Shown here: positions 12,082-25,300 of the stretch, piece by piece
Numbering within the stretch: the stretch's first letter is position 1
Layout: each line of letters opens with the position of its first letter
Source: Knoxdaviesia capensis
Taxonomy: Eukaryota > Ascomycota > Sordariomycetes > Microascales > Gondwanamycetaceae
Assembly: GCA_001510575.1 (NCBI GenBank)
Contig: LNGK01000019.1
Span: 25,295 to 89,294, forward strand
Reading direction: 5' to 3'
DNA length: 64,000 nucleotides
The notes under the pieces: model-generated
Told to the model about the DNA's origin: nothing
Databases searched by the model: none
Seen by the model: the letters and a program-made list of their open reading frames with translations, nothing else
Position numbers and translations under genes: made by a program

Positions 12082-12894
12082 TCACTGGCTCGTTTCGGCG
12101 ACCGGAGTGGCCTGGCTAGGCTTTTCGGCCTTTGCATGCATCTTCGCTACCGCGGTCACGGTGGCAGCTTTAACACGGCTGTTGAGTTCCTGGCGGTAAC
12201 CCAGCATGAATAAAAAGCGAAGCCACACGAAGAACGGGGCGATGAAGATGGCATGGATGACATCCAGGGCATGTCCAGGGAGGCGTCCCTCAAACACAAC
12301 ATTTCCAACGAATTGAATGAGGGAGCACAAGACCAACACGGCGACGGCTGCCTGGTTCGTCATGGCCGGGGCTTCAACACGCTGGGCGTTTGACCGGGCG
12401 GTGACCCATAGACAAAGACCTGCCATCAATATTCCGGCAACGGGCTCCATCAACACGTAGAGGCCACCCCATGTCAACGCAGCTAGCGTGCCCAAGTTGA
12501 GATCCAGGTTAGGGAGGGTCAGCCAAGGCGGCAATGGGATCAGTGTGCCAGAGTTTGTAGCCTTTTGAAATAGCACGAGATGCGGGCATTCGAACGTCAG
12601 CAAGCGGCAGAGTTATGCATGAAACTGAAAGCGAAGACCCAGAAGACGGTGGATCAAGTTTTGTGGTACGTACTAGGCAAAACGCGGAAAATAGGATCGG
12701 AGGCACACAGAGCATGTGGATGACCAGGTTGATTGAGTTCTGGTGATGGGCGCCGTACTGTAGTCAGGAAAGAGCCGACCCGCAGAGAGACAGCAGGATG
12801 GTTAGGATGGAAACAAAGCCGCAAATTCAGATGAAGGACAGAGGCGTACGAAGACCAGATGCTTCTCCAAATCCAGAGACATTGAGGCAGCCAT
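12082..12894 (-). CDS. Mpo1-like (DUF962) 2-hydroxy fatty acid dioxygenase family membrane protein
   Basis: Mpo1 is an ER dioxygenase that shortens 2-hydroxy fatty acids (phytosphingosine breakdown) using Fe2+. Exons are 12894-12850, 12757-12674 and 12561-12082, with introns of 92 and 112 nt, both starting GTACG; 202 residues. Splicing is fixed by family continuity: EKHLVF joins YGAHHQNSINLVIHMLCVP, and ILFSAFCL joins ATNSGTLIPLPPWLTLPN. Several hydrophobic helices follow. The motif that normally reads Q-F-V/I-G-H is QFVGN here (N130), and the following R-P-A-L-x-D-N is altered, so an expected metal-ligand histidine is missing. The C-terminal 30 residues are polar and Ala/Lys-rich. Divergent from rpb7. 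Confidence 0.82.
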
Positions 12895-14289
12895 GTTATC
12901 CGGGAGTTAGGGTGCGAGGTGATGGCAGCTGGATTCCTCGTCAAAGTTGGGAGAAGGAGGCTGGGCCGGGCTAGGTTCCCCGTCCAGAAGATAGGCTATG
13001 GCTGGTAGAAATAGCGAAGAGGACGGAGCTGGTTTGGACCTAGGTTGGGTTGGAGTTGGAAATGGTGGAGGTCTTACGGGAGGGAACGAAACAGAGAGAG
13101 AGATAGATAAGGCGAAATGGAGTGTGGACAATAAGTAAAGAAGCTCTCTAAAGGAAGAAAAACCAAATTATAGATAATAAGCACATAAAACAATCATCTA
13201 ATGAATCCAGTAGTAGCAACCGTTATGGCCATAATCAGGTTTGTTTTGACACGTGTGATGTGAAAACACAATTCAGGTCAAGAAAAAAACAGGAGGACAA
13301 AAGGTTGCAAGGGAGGCGGATGTTATTATATCTAGCTATCTCATAGGTCATTGAGATAGAGCAAACCCCCCCCCCCCTAAGCACACAAGCTTAAACGAGA
13401 AACACCCAAAAATGTCGTGTGTGAGGTTCGGGTCACTTCAAAACCCAGTAACATGGTATTAGGGTTAAAAAAACTGGACCTTAAGAGGGCTCACAAGTCT
13501 AGATTAGGTAAACTCAAGATATAATATATTTAAAGTGTTTTCTCACATGGTATAATGAAGAAAAATAATATACCTTTGGCTATATGCTATGGAGTTAGAT
13601 ATCTATTACTAAATAAAGCTCAGAAATTCCTATTCCCTAATATAGAAAGAATATGGATCAGGAAGTCTTAATAGCACCTCAGAATTGTTTCCTAAGGTGG
13701 TGCTGTGGCAACATTTTCTTGATATGTGGCTGCGTATATCGTGCGCCACATTTCCAGTTCCTAAGTTTTCTAAGGTCTCTCACATCAATAATAATAACTG
13801 CATTTCCTTGATGCACATCATTCATCTAACATCTTTCAAGATACTCACCAGTCATCCACCACCATTCTTACAGGCCACGACCAGCTAGTTTTTGAGCTTT
13901 ATCATTCTGCTGCCAGCTCTTCCACACACACCTCATTCAATTCCGACGACCATTTCGAGAGGTAGTACCAGTGAGTTGGCGCGGCCAGTTCTGACTCCTT
14001 CTCTCAACTCGCTCATTCCTGGCTTCCTTGTCGCGTCTGCTTTCTTTTCTTTTTCGTCGGAGATTTGTTTTCGAGCTTGTAGTAGCGCTTGATACCGTGC
14101 TCGAAATTTGTCTCCTCAGACGACACCCGGCGCGTGTCATTCCAGCCATAACCCCTCGGTCCGCGATTTCTACCGTTTTCTTTCTTTGTGGCGGTAACGA
14201 CGACGACCGCTTGTCGAACGCTGACCGGCCTCTTCTTCTTCCGCGATCTTCCCACCAGCTTCTTTACCCCCCCCCGGTTCATTGCGATA
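12895..14289. other. Divergent intergenic region Mpo1-like / rpb7
   Basis: About 1.4 kb. Contains an 8-bp-stem inverted repeat (13336-13343 with 13352-13359, CTATCTCA/TGAGATAG) followed by a run of 12 C at 13366-13377. An AT-rich stretch lies at 13440-13680, and a CT-rich leader for rpb7 occupies the last 500 bp. Longer open frames in the leader follow from its pyrimidine bias and look non-coding. Confidence 0.45.
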
Positions 14290-15055
14290 ATGTTCTTCCT
14301 TTACAACATGGAGCGGCGCGTGACGCTGCATCCATCATACTTCGGCCGCAATATGCAGGAGCTGGTGACAAACAAGCTGCTGAAGGATGTCGAGGGCACA
14401 TGCGCTGGGAGTTACTACATTATTACGATCATGGACGCATTTGATATCTCGGAAGGTCGCATTCTTCCCGGAAGCGGGCTCTCCGAATTCACAGTACACT
14501 ATCGGGCTGTGGTTTGGCGACCCTTCAAAGGCGAGACGGTACGGCTTCCTTCTATACCCTACCCGGAAATCTTCAACCTGTGACTAACGAAAGCTCTCTT
14601 CAAACTCTCTTGTAGGTCGATGCCATCGTTGGATCAGTCAACCATCAGGGCTTCTTTGCTCACGCCGGCCCCCTCAAGTTGTTCGTCTCTGCACATGTAC
14701 GTCGCGTCCTAGAGTCCATTGTGGTAGCCCTATGTTCCTGCCTCCTTCATCGGGATGGTACGTCTAACCAATTATCTCTATTCAAATAGCTTATCCCGTC
14801 GGACGTGAAATGGGATCCCAACGCAACGCCCCCGCAATTTACGAATAATGAGGACGTCGTAATTGAGCCTGGCACGCAAGTGCGCGTCAAAATCATCGGC
14901 ATGCGAACCGAAGTTGGCGAAATGTGGGCGATCGGAAGTATCAAGGAAGATTTTCTTGGGTTAGTTTGCCCCAGTCCTGGGTCTATTCGACCGCGCTCTA
15001 CGCAACCTATACTAACACGTTTGTCTCTCACAGCTGCTTGCAAGAGCAATACTAG
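14290..15055 (+). CDS. rpb7: RNA polymerase II subunit Rpb7
   Basis: Forms the Rpb4/Rpb7 stalk of RNA polymerase II, which contacts nascent RNA and initiation factors. Four exons: 14290-14538, 14616-14696, 14790-14959 and 15034-15055; 173 residues, against 171 in yeast. The N-terminal RNP-like half reads MFFLYNMERRVTLHPSYFG ... GRILPGSG ... YRAVVWRPFKGE. The second half is an S1/OB fold (GFFAHAGPLKLFVSAHLIP ... VGEMWAIGSIKEDFLGCLQ). The last exon encodes only the final seven residues and the stop; it is needed to complete the family-typical IGSIKEDFLG end and is joined by a clear CTCACAG acceptor with a CTAAC branch site upstream. Start chosen at MFF, as in the family. Confidence 0.95.
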
Positions 15056-15698
15056 TCCAGTACTCGACGGTGGCCCTCTCGTTCCACACCTTTTTTTTTC
15101 TGCTTTTTCTTCTGCTTTTTCTGTTTTTGTGTGTTTTTCTTTCTTTCCCTTTTAAGCAACAGGTGCACTAAGAAATTTTGTAATGTCTATGCGATATGCG
15201 AAGCTTGGGAAAAGTTTGGCGTTCATGAACTTGGGTTTTGGTGGTTAGGTTGTTTTCTATCAGTATTCTTAGCACTCTTGTTCTCTTCCTTTCTATCGGC
15301 ATTGATATGGGGTTAAACAGCTTTCATGGCGCGGGCCTTTGCGTAAACAACAGGTAAATGTGTATAATGATCACACAATTTTTATTAGACATTTATCATC
15401 AGGTTCATATATGTGTAGTGAGGCCTTTTGGGTGCATGTATTGATATCACATTTCAAACTCTATACCAGCATCTCACATTCTAAGACAAGAGATTTCATT
15501 AAAATAAAGGTCTGTTTTTAGACCGTCTAACCCGGAGTACCTTATAGAGGGTATATATAATCCATAGAGAATGCGTCATGTGCGTATATCATCAGAAACC
15601 TAACCTGTACGAGAAACCCCCAAAAATAATGTAGCAAAATAGCAGTTTGATGAAAAGAGTCCAGACATGTGGGACAGAAAAACTCATGAAAGCAATAG
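15056..15698. other. Convergent 3' region of rpb7 and the Cys-rich membrane protein gene
   Basis: T-rich immediately after the rpb7 stop (15089-15150), then AT-rich DNA, consistent with 3' UTRs and polyadenylation signals of two converging genes. No gene-like frame was seen. Confidence 0.5.
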
Positions 15699-17708
15699 CT
15701 ATGACCGGCGCCGACCTCCATCCACACCATCCATTTCATGGGATTGGTATGGGTATGTATAACGCATGTCATAGTTCTCCGCTGAAAGCTCGCCAACGTT
15801 GGGGAAGTTTGGCTGTTTCCCAGGCGGCGAAGACGACATGGGTTGTTGGGAGTGGCCATTGGTAGCCATGGCGTAGGCATGGTTCGTCGACTCGCTCTTG
15901 AGAACCGGTGCTCGGCGTTGCATGCCATCTGAAGACGCCCCAGCAGCCACCACATCGGGGGACAAAAATGCCGGGCTTGTTGGCGACCGCGCGGTCAGCT
16001 CTACAGGTTGCTGGGCGACTACCGACACAGGTATTTGTGGTGGTGGTGAGCTAGCTGTGCCTGGTGCATACTGTGGGTTACCATTTCCTGGGGGTGATGA
16101 GAAGTCCAAGCCATGATTCGGCGACGGAACGAAGACACTAGGTAATGTGGGAGACGCCGACATTGGAAGAGCGCTCGGAGTGCCGGAGGGTGGAGATGGT
16201 CGTGGCGCTGCGGCAGTCCCACCGTATGAGACAAAGTCGCCATCGGAGTCTGAATCGTTTCCGGCGCCAGCACCCCGAGCACGGCGGCGGCGGCGCTGCC
16301 AAAACAGGAACGCCGCCATGGCGATGGCGAAAGCCCCAGCTGCTGATCCAATCGCTATCCCGACCGTAGCACCGGTAGAGAGACCCCCGCCGCCCCCGCT
16401 TCCAGGAGTTTCAGTAGGCTCCGAAGTCGTGGTTGAAGTTGCGGTCGTGGAAGATGGGCCTGTATGAGAAGGGTCCGTGGTTTGGGGGGATGGAGTAGTG
16501 GACGGGTCGGATTTGGTCTCGATGGTCGACTCAGTTGTGAAGTGTGTGGTCGGCCGGCGACTGGTAACAGTGACAGTCGATGTTGAGAACATGGTGGTAG
16601 ATGCGTCGAGAACACGAGTGGAAGTCTCCACAATGGTGGTAGTAGCTGTTGATGTTATCAGCCGGGTGACAGTTGTGGATGAGTGCGTAGATATCGTGTG
16701 TAAAATAGTGTTTACAACTGTCACTGTCACTGTCACCACGACACCAGAGTTGGCCTGGCGTCGATCTAGTAGAGAGCCGACATCGGCATCGGTATCGGGA
16801 AAGTGAAGAGAGGTCGGTGCTGCAGTGACGGGCATGACATCTCCCTGGCGACGACGCCGCTGCGCGTTTTCAAAGACTGTAGTAGTAGTGAAGGTGATTT
16901 CAGTATGGGTACCGGCCGGGGATGTTACAGTTATCACGGCGATCGAGAAAATAGTCGATGTTTCAACGACAGACTGCACAATCGTGACTGCATCGACAAC
17001 AGTTTGGGTTGTAGTAGCGGTCGTAGTTTGAGTCGTGATGGTTGTACGCGTCGAAGTTGAGATATTTGGACTGCAGCAAACGAGTTAGTACATGTAATTC
17101 AGCCCAGCGCCGACATCAGTACCGGAATCTGTTAGCCAGTCCGTAACTTACACTTCAGACACACACACTCCTTGCAAACAAATCGTGCCGTCAGAGCAAC
17201 ATCCGGCCGCGCCACAACATGTTGACCCAGTAGCACAGCACGAGCCTCCAGAACAGCACACGGAGTTTGTCGAGCTACAGCACCAATCTGAAGAGGCATC
17301 ACTGCAGCAGGTACCGCAATCAGCGCATGAGTTTGATGGATCATTGGCAAAGCAGTAGTTGCTACCGTTTTCCTGGCATTGACGCTTTTCGAGCAAGATC
17401 GTCAGTTGTGCCGGCGGCACTGCTCCGGCAATTGGTGGTAAGCCGGGGAAAGCCGGGGCGGGAGCGAAAATGCCATACAAGCCTCGAATGTCAGGCTCGA
17501 TCGGGTCGAGGTTGGAGGTGGGAACAGAATCAGATGTCTGTGGAGGAGCAGTCAGATCCAAGTCGTCGACGGAGATTGCAGAAGACACGGCTGAGGCTGG
17601 TTGAAGCAGATTTGCTGTCACGGTCGAAAGGAGTAGAAAAAACAGGAGCCAGATGCCGCCAGCCGCCACCGGCTGGAATGGGCGGAAAGAGGAACTTGGG
17701 TAGGTCAT
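15699..17708 (-). CDS. Secreted-type cysteine-rich, Ser/Thr-rich single-pass membrane protein of unknown function
   Basis: I do not recognise the family. Exon 1 is 17708-17152, the intron 17151-17071 (GTAAGT...CTGCAG) and exon 2 17070-15699; 642 residues. The phase is kept, and the junction runs from a cysteine module directly into a Thr-rich tract. Order: a hydrophobic N-terminal segment (WLLFFLLLSTVTA, about 20-32) that looks like a signal peptide; a linker; a compact module (about 109-183) with 18 cysteines including six CC pairs; a long Thr/Ser-rich region with VTVTVTV-type strands, likely O-glycosylated; one transmembrane helix (about 420-443, TVGIAIGSAAGAFAIAMAAFLF) with an immediate RRRRRAR stop-transfer; and a 200-residue Pro/Ser-rich cytoplasmic tail. 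The layout resembles fungal wall-stress sensors (Wsc/Mid2 type), but the cysteine module differs. Role inferred from architecture only. Confidence 0.75.
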
Positions 17709-19281
17709 GGTGATAGCGACACCATGATGGATGTGAGGGGAGCAGAGGGGAGAGGAAACCAGAACTTGAACAAGGATGTATAGATCAAGAACAGCAGAGG
17801 GATAGGTGCAGTTGTATATTTACACCACATAGATATCTTTCTCTGGTGGGTTTTTACCCTTCTCGACCCTGTTGTGACGAAGAAAAGGCAAGGATCAGGA
17901 GATTCTCAATACGAGAGTCCGTCTGTATAACGAGAGACTTATAACACAGCCAATCCCTGCAGTTGAGCTTGACGGCTGGTCTAAGATGGAGAGGGATAGG
18001 ATGAGACCAGCAGGAACGAGAATGGGATAAAAACAGAAGAGAAAATCTTCGCGGCACGACGAAAAGAAGTATAGGTACCAAGCTGGCTGATATATAGGGC
18101 AACGGTCTGTTGTGTGTGGGATTCAGCTGGACTTCACTGTTGTTGATGATTGCTTCTGTCCAAGTTGTGGGCTATCTCTGGGCGAGCAGCGATTCGATCT
18201 GGGGGCACGAGAACAGGTTACAGCCGCAGCAAGGAGAGCAGAACAAGCTGAAGAAAAAAAAACTAAGCGCTTGAAACCTTGGTTATCAAGTGTGTATGAG
18301 AATAAGCCGAAGACGCATGTGAGAATGAAAGCGTCCACGAGAATGAGTGGGAGAGAGAGGAAGAGGGCAGAAGAGCAGGACAAAAGAAATAGATAGAGGC
18401 CGGAAATCAGAAGATCCAAAGCTTCGTCTTGAGTATTGGTCGGCCTTCTCCTTTCTCAATCCCAATCCCATATCTCTGTCCTCCCAGACAGTTGAGCGGT
18501 TGTCGGCCTCTCAGCCTTATTTGGTGATGAAGCGATTTGAGCCCATGCTTCCCAGCCACCTTTTAGGTGCGGCGTAAAGCCTACATACTAGCCTCGGAGC
18601 ACCACGGAGCCCAGCCCACACCAATAAAATTTTAATGCTTGCTCGTCTCGGTTCTGAATCTGCTTTGTGCCTCTGGGGAACCCTAACGGCGGCAGTTAGC
18701 TGCATCAGATCATAGGGGCACTATGCGCACTTAGAAACCGCCAGGCTCAGCTTCTCTCATACTCACTCCTGAGCCCAAATTTCACTACCACATATCAAGA
18801 CTGTCTGCAAGTACCTATATATGTACAGTTGTTCCAACCATGTAGTATTGTTGTAGTAGATATCGGAGCAAAATACGAAGCCTCGAATGAAGGCTTCATA
18901 ATAGCCTTGTGCCAGAGACATCCGTCGAGACATAGTGTGAATTCTCGTGATAGGCCCACAACGACCATATTGAAGGGGTGAACCAGGACTTTGCCGAAGA
19001 TCGGTCTTGCCACTACACAAACCTACTATACGGATTAAAAAATTGTCTCGGGTATATGTAGGTCCGAGAAGATTAACGAGCAAAAATTGGAGACTAGGCG
19101 AACTAGAGAGTTCAGGCCGAGGAATATACGGAGAGCCTGTGGACGACACTCGAGAGACCAGAAATTTTAGATACTGTGGTTCATCCAGGTGCATTGTTAG
19201 ATGTCAGCTTCCTCTGTGGCGCCGCACCTTCACTCACTCATTACTCTATTCAGTAACCTTCGCGGAATCTAGAGTGTCTGC

Positions 19282-19305
19282 GTGTATATGTGTGTGTGTG
19301 TGTGT
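19282..19305. repeat. (GT)n microsatellite
   Basis: An alternating GT/TG run, broken once by TATA at its start. Simple repeat in the gene desert. Confidence 0.8.
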
Positions 19306-22300
19306 CATAAGAGGCCACCTTTTGGCAGAGATAGGCGTCCAGGGAGCCGCTAGGCTGAGAACTGCTCTAGCTTGCCTATACAATGTTTCTGATATCCAGG
19401 TCGAGTCAAGCATATTTCTCCATAGCATCATCTGATAAATCCAGCGCAAGACAGACATTCACGATCAGCCACATTTTCGTATGCCTAACCAGCCACATGA
19501 GGGCCACCAAGGTTTTGACCAAAATACTTGGTACATATCGGATGAGTGGAGCCAAACAACCAGTATCGGAAAAAAGAAGAAAACAAAGTTCCTCGTAATA
19601 CTGCGGCTCCCTGACGTATGTATTCATAGGTACATGATGACTCTTGAGGAAATCAATCACCTTGGTTTACAGAAGCGTGTTTGCACGTCAAGTAAACTTA
19701 GAAGGTCCCTGGAATTTTCTATGCCGAGCGGGAAAACCTCTCCAGACCGGAGCTACAACATATGAAAGTTTTAGCCGCTCAGCCTAGCCCTCTTTATTGG
19801 TTACCTTTGTCGGAGTTGAGCTAGGACGAATAGGGCCAACAAGAAAGATCCATCAACTGTAGCTACTCCCATGCAGGATGATACCGTCCCGCATTTGTAT
19901 CATCTTAGTGTCGTAGCACAGTAGCTTTATAGACCTCGATGCATGATGCTGTTGTCAGACAGCGGGTGATTGATGGGGTGTTATCTTTCCTCTTGTAACG
20001 TGGGAGTGGGGCAGCGAACTCCGGACTAGTGATCTACTGCCGCCTTGTGTCAGGGCACAGTTCTCAATATCCCATCTGCCATCGCACATATATATGGTCT
20101 AAGAATCCAGCTAGCACGTCTGGAATGTGTGCTCAGTATTCATGCAAGACTTGATACTATCAATAGAAATTGGAGCCTTGACGTGCTGGTCCATGCACAC
20201 AAATCTAAACTCAGCCTAGGCCTAGTATTGTAAATACGGCATCATCACGGTTGCGCGCCTGGTCTCTAGCACGAAAAAGTGGCTTGATGCAGGAAGCTAG
20301 ATACGAGAGATATTTCAGTGCAAATACGATATGACAGCTCTAGTAACCCGAACTCGGCATCCATTGAACAATTGAAACAGCATATGTTGATGCACGTGGC
20401 TTCTCGACTACAGTAGCTCGGTAAAATTAACAGTAATTCCTGGTATGCGAGATGTTGGGATAAATTAGACGATCACCTCACAAACGTGTGATTCAATGGC
20501 TTTCTTCGCAACCCCGAACCCTAATTAGAAATGAATACCGAACAGGGATGGACCAAATGTCCGAACGGACAGTGTAAATTCGAGTAGAAAATACGGTCTA
20601 GGCACAGACCAGGTTGCCACGGGAGTGGATTACTGAACCGTTATTGGCCAATAGATATGACCCGCTAATTTAACTTTCGCGACGACGCGCTCTAGACGCG
20701 TGAGGAACGCGTTTGTCATGACCGTCTTCTGATTTTTTTCTTATTCGATTTCTGTCTGTTTCCCGGTTATTCCAGTATGGCCGTCGCACACTCCTAAATA
20801 CGATATAACTACTATTGTTTGTGTGTTTTGAGGGCTATAATGGATGACCTAAGTTGCGGTGAAGTAATGCGGCTCCTGTGGCTTCCTCACTCGTTGGCCT
20901 GCTCTCCTGGAGTCTTCCCTCAAGCTTCACGAAGAAGAAAATCTCGCGGCTGCCGCGGGGGAGGGGAAATCCCCATCCATGACGAGTATTTACACCCCTG
21001 CCAGTTCTACTCACATTTTTCGGAATTTCCATTGCTGCCCTTGCCCATGCGATTTGAAGCTTTCAGTCTAACGGGGCTGGGACCCGGAGACACCCATGAG
21101 CCTTTCTTTCAAAGTCGCACTCGTAGCTCGTAGACTCGTGGTATGAGAATGCGCATATATCTGCGACCGTGACTGCGACCTCTCCGGCCCTCTTCCGAAA
21201 AGTCAAGGACACCCCTTTTAATTTACTACGTATGTACTGTAGATTCGTTTCCCTGAAGCTGGCCGGCCTAGCGTGTGGTAACCGCAAACCATCCGCCATA
21301 TTGCAGGGGGAGAGAGGGCCGTCGTTGGAGGAGGACGTCAAGGACGAATGAGAAGGGCTCGATGAAGCGCCTTGGTTAGCCCGGTCGACCTATGGTACTG
21401 CCATGCACGGAGAAAGAGAATGGCGGAGGGTAGTACATATGCTGATATATACAGTACAGTAGGCACTTGCACCTGAATGTGTCATAAATGAGGACTTAGA
21501 CGAGCCAACGAAAAGGTGCATGTGCTGCAATGCGAGAACGCTCATGCTTTGCATAACCGGGTGACTCGCAGACATGCTTAGATTGCAGGGTTGTTATCTA
21601 ACAAACCGATATCATATCCCCTCTCTTTCATCCCCACCTTAGGTACAGTGGTAATCGATACTGCATTTTGCCAGGATAAGTCTACTGTATCTTACTTGCC
21701 ATGGCTTGGGCGTCGATAACACCTGAAGAGGCAACGCACATGGTTAGTCCGAGAGGGGCCATGAATTGGCCCCAAGGCCGATGTGTTGGTGTGAGCTTTC
21801 GAAAAAAACAGGTTATCAAATATTCTCTGCTTTTCTCACTTAACAAAGGAAGATACATGGCAACTACAGCTATTTCATACTCGAGTCTACCCGAAGTCTG
21901 AATCGCGACGGTTGCGCCTGAGGGAGCGAGAAACATGATCATGGGCATCAGAAGTCGGTCTTCGAACCGTGTATAGTTTGGGTTGCACCATGCCTACCTA
22001 CCGTAGAGAGGGGTACTCGAAGTGAGCAATCAAGTTCGCGCGCACGCACACCTGCTTCATTCAACCAACCATTCTCTGCAAAGAAAGGGAATTGGCACCA
22101 CACCAAGTCGTCATATCATAGCCAGGAGTGTGTGCATGGGATTTAGGGAAGGTTAAAGCTAGAGGCCGTCAAGTGACGTCTTTTATATTAACGCGTCTAT
22201 GGAAGATACGATGTACATAGTGTGAATATATAGATAGACGCAATCAATATCCTGATCGGACTTGATGTGTGTGAAAATGAGGGTAAGCAGCTTTCTCTAT

Positions 22301-25300
22301 AGACCTATCGGCGTAACAAGCAGGTTGAAGAAGGTATCATGATCTTGACACCTTGACGGAAATGGTGTGTGGATCTTGAAGGGGGATGGGGCAGTGATAC
22401 AGGGCATTAGTTCGCCAGACCTGGAGGGCGGGGTGATGCGGCTAGGTACATGATATGAGGAGGGGAACGGCAATGGAGTGAGGGAGCGGCCACACTCAAG
22501 GGCCGGGAATGTACCATTTTGCCTAGATTGAAGACCTCCTGATCTGGAACTACTCGTAGTGCATGTGAATTGATGAACGTCCCCATTTTGCAGACGAAGA
22601 AACAAGGGAGTGATTTTGCCTGACGGCCGCTCTTTGCCCCCTCCCCCCCCTTTGGCACGGGTCGGCGAGAGATTGACGCAACCGGGGAGAGGGAGCGGAA
22701 AAAAACATACAGCATCAGTATAGAGGGAGGGATGAGGCTGTGCCAAGGGACGGGATCTGGGCAATCAATATCTTTTCTCTTTCTTTTGCGGTCGAACGAT
22801 GGCAGAGGATGCACATTTCACCTTGAAAGGGGGGGGAGCTGATAAATGCGGATTGCAGAACAGCGCTGGCACAAATTCTGCTATAATGGCTCTGTGTTCT
22901 GATTGTTACATCTGGAACCTCCATATCTGAATGCTAACCTGACTGGATGTCGAGTACTGGCATGTGGTGCTGGGTTCCTCTTGTCGGGATATCATCTTCT
23001 TCTTTCGAATAGCTCGACTAATAAGTCTGGTTCTGTTGGAAAATTTATCGGTCTTAGATAGTTACTGTACATCACAGCTGACGTTTATCCTTACTCGTAC
23101 GAAGTGTCGACTCTGATAATGCACGAATGTGGCACGCTAAAACCTTGTACTCCGTAATGATATCAGCGGCTGCCCCCAAGCTACTATTTCTTTTTAAGTT
23201 TAGAGAGAGCATGGCAGTCTAGCTACAAGTTCGGAGTATGAGTTGGATGATTGTACATACAATACACCTCTAGTGATGAATATGAATTGTCTGCTTGTAT
23301 GCAGAGGTAGTGGGCAGATAGAATAGCAGTGGTTAGGGGTTGTATGAGCGTCCACTTGCACGCCAGCTAGCTCAGGGCAGAACGTGGGAGTTTAAGAGAT
23401 TGAACGGGATGCAACTAGATTGGGTTGCTTTTCCCCCATACAGCTCGGCCGAAACTAAACTTTATCTAAGAAGTCGAGGGTGAACAAGCGGGAGCATTGA
23501 GACTTAGACGCAAGGAGGGAATGAGCTGGAAGAGAAAGAGGGAGAAAGTCAGGGACGCACAAACATTGACTGAATAGTACAAACTATGTACAAACTTACA
23601 GGGGACCAATTACGAGGATATGCCCGTACTGGACATTGAAGCCGTTCGCACCTATATCAGTACTAGGGGGAATATCGTGTCTCATTTCTATAATCAATTG
23701 CTTTTAGCTGGATGTCAGGGAGAATAATAGAAGTTGTGATATACCAGTTGTGCTTGGACGGGTAGTTTCGTGTTTCTGGCTTAGACCTATTGGAAATAGT
23801 TTCGACTGAAGGGTTACTACAAATTAGTGGTTACTGACCTGATGTAACGGGGGTATAGCGACGTTTCCAGAATTTTATTTCTTGTTAGCTATTTTGATTC
23901 TCAAGGACACGGTCTAGGGGATTCTGGACGACCTAGAGGAGAGGTGTTGCTTGACGATGAACGGGAGATTTGCGTTAATCATGTATACTGAGCATTGACT
24001 TATGGATGAAAGTGCAAATCTCTGACAAGAGGCCATTCCTCCATGGAAAGGCCTCAACACGCATTATTTTCATTACATGCATCTGGCTACGAAGGGGGAT
24101 GTTCTATTCCGCTCGGCAGATACTCTGTCATTCGGAAGGAGTGTTCCTAGGAGAGAGAGGGTTGTGCCCAAGTTCATGTGGGCGCAAAGGTTTATTGATG
24201 GATCGATGGGGATTCGGCTGGAAACACTGGGCATACGTGTTCTTAGCAATAAAAAGGGAGCATTACTGACAAGGAGAGAAAGGATAAGAGAAGCAAGTTT
24301 CATAAAAGTTGGTTAACGGAGGGGTATCATGGAGGGGACAGATGGATAATCCCTAGTGAGGTGCATTGCAGGGCTATTTTACAAAGTCCGTGAGACACAG
24401 TGGGAGATAGTCAAGAGGAATCTGTCCCAGCAGGGAGTCTGAGTGATGAAAATACAGTATCAAATATCTAGTCCGTTGGAGATATCCATACCACACTAAT
24501 GAATTGAAAGTGATGTTGGTGGGACCACCCGGGAGCTATTTCGGAGGGAAAGGCGGACTGAAAGGGTCGAGTTACCGGATCAACTTCTAAGAACAGGTAG
24601 TTAATCAACTGCACAGTATGTGTATCATATCATATCCTATGAGCCGTATTAGTTCCATGAATAAGTAATTTGAAGACACAGACAGTATATTACAGGAACG
24701 GACTCTAGGTATGAATGAGTATGTCCATGATGATGCGCCTTATATATTGGCCTAAATATTGTACTGCCTGCTACTATGTGTAAGGGGCAGCCAGGTGAGT
24801 GTGGGAAGGGAAAAAAAGAGTAGTAATGATAGAAAATTGATAAACTCCCGAGACTATGCGCAAGTGTGCTGTTGAAGTGAGCGCAAGGCTAAATTGAGGG
24901 AACTATGGAGCGGGTGGCTTGACCAAGTCAGTCTACCAGTATATCTAGCTGGACATCCTCGCGAGAAACAGACGATCTGTTGGGATACGGCCTGTCCGAC
25001 TATGGGCTACACACGACATCAAAAGAGAGAAAGGATGAGTCTCCGATTTCATAGACAAGAGAGGCAGGACGAAGATCCCCTTGAACAAGGCCGGCATAGG
25101 CCAGACCGCCAGACGTGAAAACCGAAAGGCGGTGGCATTTTTCAGACACAAAGGACTCACCACTTACAGCCAACAAGCGGGAAAGGCGCGCAACGAAAGC
25201 CACGGCGATGCACAAGCAACAATGAACCGGGGGATACAAGAGAAAGCAAAGAAGAGAGGATCAGAGGAGGCTGGAGACAAGCATGGTTTATTTTATGGTG

